This document shows, piece by piece, positions 6,182 through 9,421 of a stretch of DNA of 9,421 nucleotides. The translations under genes were made by a program, and so were the position numbers. The first letter of the stretch is position 1; each line of letters begins with the position of its first letter. This stretch comes from HLUCCA09 sp039189975. GTDB taxonomy: Bacteria; Pseudomonadota; Alphaproteobacteria; Rhodobacterales; Rhodobacteraceae. Under the pieces are notes generated by a model. The model was not told the origin of the DNA, ran no database searches, and saw nothing but the letters and a program-made list of their open reading frames with translations. Location of the stretch: NCBI GenBank assembly GCA_039189975.1, contig JBCCYI010000184.1, positions 1 to 9,421 of the forward strand. The letters are read 5' to 3'.

Positions 6182-7420
6182 TCATGCGGGGGGTGGGGTG
6201 ATTTCGTCTCCCGCTTTGAAGACACGCAGCCGCGCGGGATCGCGCAACACGGTGATGTCGGCGAGCGGGTCGCCGTCGACAATGAGGAGGTCGGCAAGCT
6301 TGCCGCGGGTGAGCCGCCCCGCCTCAAGGCTCATGAGATCCGCTCCGTTCGCTGTCGCGATGGTGATCGCTTCGAGCGGCGTGTAGCCGCCTTCGACGAA
6401 CAGCTCGATCTCGCGCCCGTTGTCGGCGCCGTGGCGCAGGAAGAAGCCGGCATCCGACCCGCAGGCGACCCGCACGCCTCGTGCCTTGGCGCGCGTCAGG
6501 CGGGGCCACTTGGCGCGCTCCGATTCCTCCGCCCAGCGCCGGGTGAGCAGCGGGGCGTCCGGCTGCTCGCGCACATGGGCGGTGGAGGCCTCGTTGACCG
6601 CAAGGGTGGGTACGAGCCAGGTGCCGCGCTCGGCCATCAGATCGAGCGTAGCATCGTCGGCCCAGTGGGCGTGCTCGACGGTATCGCAGCCAGCCTCGAT
6701 GGCGGCGCGCAGTGGTGGTCCGCCGGAGGTGTGGGCGGCAACCATCACGCCTTGCTCGTGCGCCTCCTCACAGGCGGCTCGGATCTCCGGAACGGTCATC
6801 TCGAAGCGGTAGAGCCGTGGGTCGCGGCGGTTCGAAACGCACGGGTTGAGCTTGATGAAATCCGCGCCGCGCTTGAGTTGCGCCCGCACGCCGGCGCGAA
6901 ATCCGTCAGCGCCCTCGCAAGCGCCGTTCATGTTTTCGAACGCCATGTGATCGGCGAAGCCGGGCTGATCCATGTGCCCGCCCGTGACCGTAAGACCGAG
7001 GCCGGGCGCGATCATCCTGGGCCCTTCGACGAGCCCGTCGTCCACCGCGCGTTTGAGATCGATGATCGTGCCGCCGGGCGCGTGCATGTCACGCACTGAG
7101 GTGAAGCCGTGGCGCAGACTCTCCCGCGCGAACCGCACGGCGCGCAGAGCGATGGCGGGGTAGTTCAGCGTCACGCTCTCGGCACGGAACGCGTTGCCGT
7201 CCTTCTCCCCGCTATAGGCGAGGTGGACGTGCACATCGATGAGACCCGGCATCAGCGTGGCGCCGGCCGGGGCATCGATGATGTCTGCGCCTTGGGGCGA
7301 CCCGATATCGGCGGCGCGGCCCGCGTCGAGCACCCGTTCGCCGTCCACAAGCACAGCGGCGCCGTCCACCGGCGGCGATCCGGTGCCATCGATGAGGCGG
7401 TCGGCACGAAAGAGCTTCAT
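6182..7420 (-). CDS. COG1228-type metal-dependent amidohydrolase (second of tandem pair)
   Basis: This is a 412-residue amidohydrolase of the imidazolonepropionase/prolidase-like COG1228 group, expected to hydrolyse an amide, cyclic amide or dipeptide-like bond in the cytoplasm. An N-terminal beta-sandwich strand region (MKLFRADRLIDGTG, AVLVDGERV) leads into the TIM barrel. Metal-site residues visible are H64 and H66 (LIDVHVHL), K190 (GADFIKLN, the usual carboxylated-lysine position), H230 (VAAHTSGGPP), H250 (TVEHAHW) and D323 (CGSDAGFF). LTVTGGHMD (143-151) is a group signature. The C-terminal LTRGKLADLLIVDGDPL closes the sandwich. The start is ATG 7420, whose ATGA overlaps the stop of the preceding paralogue, so translation is probably coupled; no strong ribosome site is seen. 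An in-frame ATG at 7441 is less likely. All key ligands are present, so it should be active. The substrate is unknown. Confidence 0.92.
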   Translation of the reverse strand: MKLFRADRLIDGTGSPPVDGAAVLVDGERVLDAGRAADIGSPQGADIIDAPAGATLMPGLIDVHVHLAYSGEKDGNAFRAESVTLNYPAIALRAVRFARESLRHGFTSVRDMHAPGGTIIDLKRAVDDGLVEGPRMIAPGLGLTVTGGHMDQPGFADHMAFENMNGACEGADGFRAGVRAQLKRGADFIKLNPCVSNRRDPRLYRFEMTVPEIRAACEEAHEQGVMVAAHTSGGPPLRAAIEAGCDTVEHAHWADDATLDLMAERGTWLVPTLAVNEASTAHVREQPDAPLLTRRWAEESERAKWPRLTRAKARGVRVACGSDAGFFLRHGADNGREIELFVEGGYTPLEAITIATANGADLMSLEAGRLTRGKLADLLIVDGDPLADITVLRDPARLRVFKAGDEITPPPA

Positions 7421-8673
7421 GCTGCCACAGCCTGCGGCCAAAGGGTGGTCAAGGCGCCGCCCTCGGCCACCTTCGCGCCGTCCTTGAAGACCGTCAGCCG
7501 CGTTGCATCGCCAAGAATCGCGAGATCGGCCAGTGGATCACCATCGACCAGCACCAAGTCGGCAGGCCGTCCGGGTTCGAGACGGCCGGTGTCGAGTCCT
7601 AGAATCTCGGCGTTGACTGACGTTGCGGCTGTCAGCGCTTCTGCAGGGGAGTAGCCGCCCTCGACGAGCAGTGCGAGCTCGCGCCAGAACATCGTGGCGT
7701 GGGGCAGCATGAAGCCGGCATCGGTGCCCGCGCCGACCTTGAGCCCCGCCTGCCGAGCCTTCTCCAGCGACCGCCATTTCGCCTCGCGCGCTGCTTGCGA
7801 CCACGGCGGGATGCGCGTGAGACCCTGCTCGGCGAGCGGCACCTCAAACGTCCGCTCGTTGACCAGAAGGGTCGGACCGAGAAAGGTGCTGCGCTCCGCC
7901 ATCAGCGCAACACAGTCGTCATCGATCCAATGGGCATGCTCGACACAGTCCACACCGCCGGCCACCGTTGCCGTCAGCGGCGGGCCGCCCGAGGTGTGTG
8001 CAGCGACCGTCATCCCCTGCGCATGCGCTTCGTCACAGGCGGCGTGGATCTCCTCGGTGGACATCTCCGGCCGCCACCACGTGCCAGGCCGCTTGTGGAA
8101 GCTGACGCACGCGTTGATCTTGATGAAATCCGCGCCGCGACGGGCCTCGCTCCGCACGCCCTTGCGAAAGCCGTCGGCACCGTCGCAGGGGGCACGCGAC
8201 CCTTTCATCGCCACATGATCGGGGAGCGCGCCGTCCATATGGCCGCCGGTGACTGTGAGGCCCCGGCCGCAGGCGATGATACGGGGGCCGACAAGATCCC
8301 CTTGCGCAACCGCCGCGGCAAGATCGATCACCGCGCCACCGGGCGCCGCCATGTCCCGCAGCGCTGTCAGCCCGTGGCAGAGGCTTTCGCGGGCTCTCCC
8401 CGCGGCATAGAGCGCCGCCTCCGCAAAGGATTGGCCCATAGCCTCCGCCAGCATCCGGTCGCGGCCGGGCACACCGCTATAGGCCAGGTGAACGTGGGCA
8501 TCGATGAGACCCGGCAAGATGGTCGAGGCGCTATCAACCGTCGCGCCCTCGGGCCGGCCGATCTCGGACAGCGGGCCGACGGCGAGGACCCGGTCGCCTT
8601 CGACGAGGACCGCCGCCTGATCGTGCACATGGGTGCCGTCGAAGACGCGGTCGGCCTCGAACACACGCCTCAC
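7417..8673 (-). CDS. COG1228-type metal-dependent amidohydrolase (first of tandem pair)
   Basis: This 418-residue paralogue of the following gene has the same domain order: N-terminal sandwich strands (VFEADRVFDGTHVHD), TIM barrel, then C-terminal LEPGRPADLVLVDGDPL. Metal-site residues are H60 and H62 (LIDAHVHL), K185 (GADFIKIN), H226 (VAAHTSGGPP), H246 (CVEHAHW) and D318 (GAGTDAGFM), all intact; LTVTGGHMD is at 139-147. It differs from its partner mainly in loops expected near the active site: after K185 (SFHKRPGTWWRPE here), around 274-300, and after the D318 motif (LPHATMFW). The start is GTG 8673, whose GTGA overlaps the SDR stop, with a GGGG-rich stretch about ten bases upstream; the longer ATG 8712 would run 43 bases into the SDR gene and adds residues unlike the family start. 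The pair probably arose by duplication and may have divided substrates or form a heteromer. Confidence 0.92.
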   Translation of the reverse strand: MRRVFEADRVFDGTHVHDQAAVLVEGDRVLAVGPLSEIGRPEGATVDSASTILPGLIDAHVHLAYSGVPGRDRMLAEAMGQSFAEAALYAAGRARESLCHGLTALRDMAAPGGAVIDLAAAVAQGDLVGPRIIACGRGLTVTGGHMDGALPDHVAMKGSRAPCDGADGFRKGVRSEARRGADFIKINACVSFHKRPGTWWRPEMSTEEIHAACDEAHAQGMTVAAHTSGGPPLTATVAGGVDCVEHAHWIDDDCVALMAERSTFLGPTLLVNERTFEVPLAEQGLTRIPPWSQAAREAKWRSLEKARQAGLKVGAGTDAGFMLPHATMFWRELALLVEGGYSPAEALTAATSVNAEILGLDTGRLEPGRPADLVLVDGDPLADLAILGDATRLTVFKDGAKVAEGGALTTLWPQAVAA

Positions 8674-9389
8674 GCCGGCACCCCATATTGCAGCCGCTGC
8701 ACGAGGTCCCAAGCGCGGATGTGCTGGTCGGTGAGCCCTGACGCGTCCTGCAAGGCGAGATGGATGAAAGCGGGGGCAAGCTCGGCCGGATCTTTCCAGA
8801 TGGCGCGGTTTTCGGGCCCATAGGTCGTCTCGCTCATCGCGGTGTGAACTGGATGGCCGGGGGTGATCGTGTTCACGGCGACGTTATAGGGGCGGAACTC
8901 GATGGCGAGCGCGCGGGAAAAGCCCTCGATCCCGAATTTTGAGGCGCAGTAGGCGCTCTCGTCGTTGCCGCCGCGCACACCGGCATTGGAGGACAGATTG
9001 AGGATGCTGCCCGAGCGCCGCGCCTTCATCCCCGCCGCGACGGCCCGGGCGCACAGGAACGGCGCGCGCAGGTTCACCGCCATGAGGTCGTCCCAGTCCT
9101 CGACCGCGGTTTCTTCGATCGGATTGTAGAAGATGACGCCGGCGTTGTTCACCAACACGTCGATGCACCCCGCTTCGGCCTCGATCTCATTGAAGCAGGC
9201 GCCGACCGCACCCGCATCGCGTAGGTCGAGGACGCGCGGACGCAGCCCGTTCGCCGGCTCGGGGAGTTCGGCGCCCAGCCGGTCGAGCGCATAGACCGTG
9301 GCGCCCTCAGCCGCGAAGGACGCGGCGACGGCGCGCCCGATGCCGCGGGCGGCGCCGGTCACCACGCAGATCTTCTGTACGAGCCTCAC
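8670..9389 (-). CDS. Short-chain dehydrogenase/reductase (SDR), classical type
   Basis: This is a 239-residue NAD(P)-dependent oxidoreductase, a normal length for classical SDRs, which interconvert alcohols and carbonyls. The Rossmann motif TGAARGIG is at 11-18; D36 after the second strand favours NAD(H) over NADP(H). NNAG is at 81-84, N106 is in VNLRAPF, and catalytic S134, Y147 and K151 are in LSSNAGV...SAYCASK, with the standard 13-residue Ser-Tyr spacing. PGHPVHTAM follows, where PG is the usual cofactor-loop start. The C-terminal tail (HIRAWDLVQRLQYG) lacks the common VDGG ending. The start is GTG 9389, whose GTGA overlaps the stop of the preceding gene; the stop overlaps the amidohydrolase start in the same way. 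Its place upstream of two amidohydrolases suggests it acts on an alcohol or carbonyl group of the same compound; the substrate is not identifiable. Confidence 0.93.
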   Translation of the reverse strand: MRLVQKICVVTGAARGIGRAVAASFAAEGATVYALDRLGAELPEPANGLRPRVLDLRDAGAVGACFNEIEAEAGCIDVLVNNAGVIFYNPIEETAVEDWDDLMAVNLRAPFLCARAVAAGMKARRSGSILNLSSNAGVRGGNDESAYCASKFGIEGFSRALAIEFRPYNVAVNTITPGHPVHTAMSETTYGPENRAIWKDPAELAPAFIHLALQDASGLTDQHIRAWDLVQRLQYGVPA

Positions 9390-9421
9390 GTTGCCACCCG
9401 TCCACCATCGACGAGCAGTCC
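9386..9421 (-). CDS. C-terminal end of a probable second SDR, cut by window edge
   Basis: The last eleven codons before a TGA at 9386-9388 read GLLVDGGRVAT. An ending with L-x-VDGG a few residues before the stop is typical of classical SDR dehydrogenases. The TGA overlaps the GTG of the next SDR in a GTGA junction like the other junctions here, which supports a real gene end. Only 36 bases are visible, so the family call rests on one short motif. Confidence 0.55.
   Translation of the reverse strand, partial: GLLVDGGRVAT

Noticed and set aside
6126..6185. Longer start (ATG 6185) for the solute-binding protein
   Set aside because: It would place 19 mostly polar and basic residues before a canonical signal peptide and overlap the amidohydrolase stop; ATG 6128 has AAAGGA at ideal spacing.
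6149..7099. 316-codon open frame on the plus strand
   Set aside because: It is antisense to the second amidohydrolase; a long shadow frame expected from high third-position GC.
7699..8823. 374-codon open frame on the plus strand
   Set aside because: It is antisense to the first amidohydrolase and the end of the SDR, both with complete catalytic motifs. Its own translation has no family motif.

Overview
The window is GC-rich DNA, about 60-65% G+C by eye, densely packed with metabolic genes. Gene style suggests an alphaproteobacterium, perhaps of the Rhizobiales or Rhodobacterales: GTG starts, 4-base start/stop overlaps, a GntR/FCD regulator beside hydantoinase genes, and a family-5 solute-binding protein. 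No ribosomal or marker gene is present, so the taxonomy is inference. I see no RNA genes, insertion sequences, CRISPR arrays or phage genes. No gap between genes exceeds about 110 bases.

Left part, plus strand: the 3' portion of a hydantoinase B/oxoprolinase-type gene (1-1640; its start and any hyuA partner lie left of the window). It is followed by a FadR-type GntR regulator of the FCD subfamily (1750-2460). The 109-base gap between them holds TTGTAATACGA, a full match to the FadR-subfamily operator consensus t.GTa.tAC.A, so the regulator probably controls itself.

Right part, minus strand, read right to left: the last codons of what is probably an SDR (9386-9421), a complete SDR oxidoreductase (8670-9389), two tandem paralogous COG1228-type amidohydrolases (7417-8673 and 6182-7420), a secreted family-5 ABC solute-binding protein (4545-6128), an AstE/AspA-like zinc deacylase (3456-4454) and a PuuE-like polysaccharide-deacetylase-fold amidase (2494-3459). 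Four of the junctions are 4-base GTGA or ATGA overlaps, so this reads as one translationally coupled operon whose promoter lies right of the window. A hairpin follows the binding-protein gene inside the operon, and another sits between the two convergent transcription units at 2466-2490.

Taken together the locus looks like a catabolic island for an imported small amide. The binding protein captures an amide, peptide-like or cyclic-imide compound. Hydantoinase/oxoprolinase, PuuE-like amidase, two amidohydrolases and the AstE-like deacylase open or cleave C-N bonds, and the SDRs oxidise or reduce an alcohol or carbonyl. The substrate cannot be read from the sequence. No single gene belongs to a new family; the combination is what may be undescribed.
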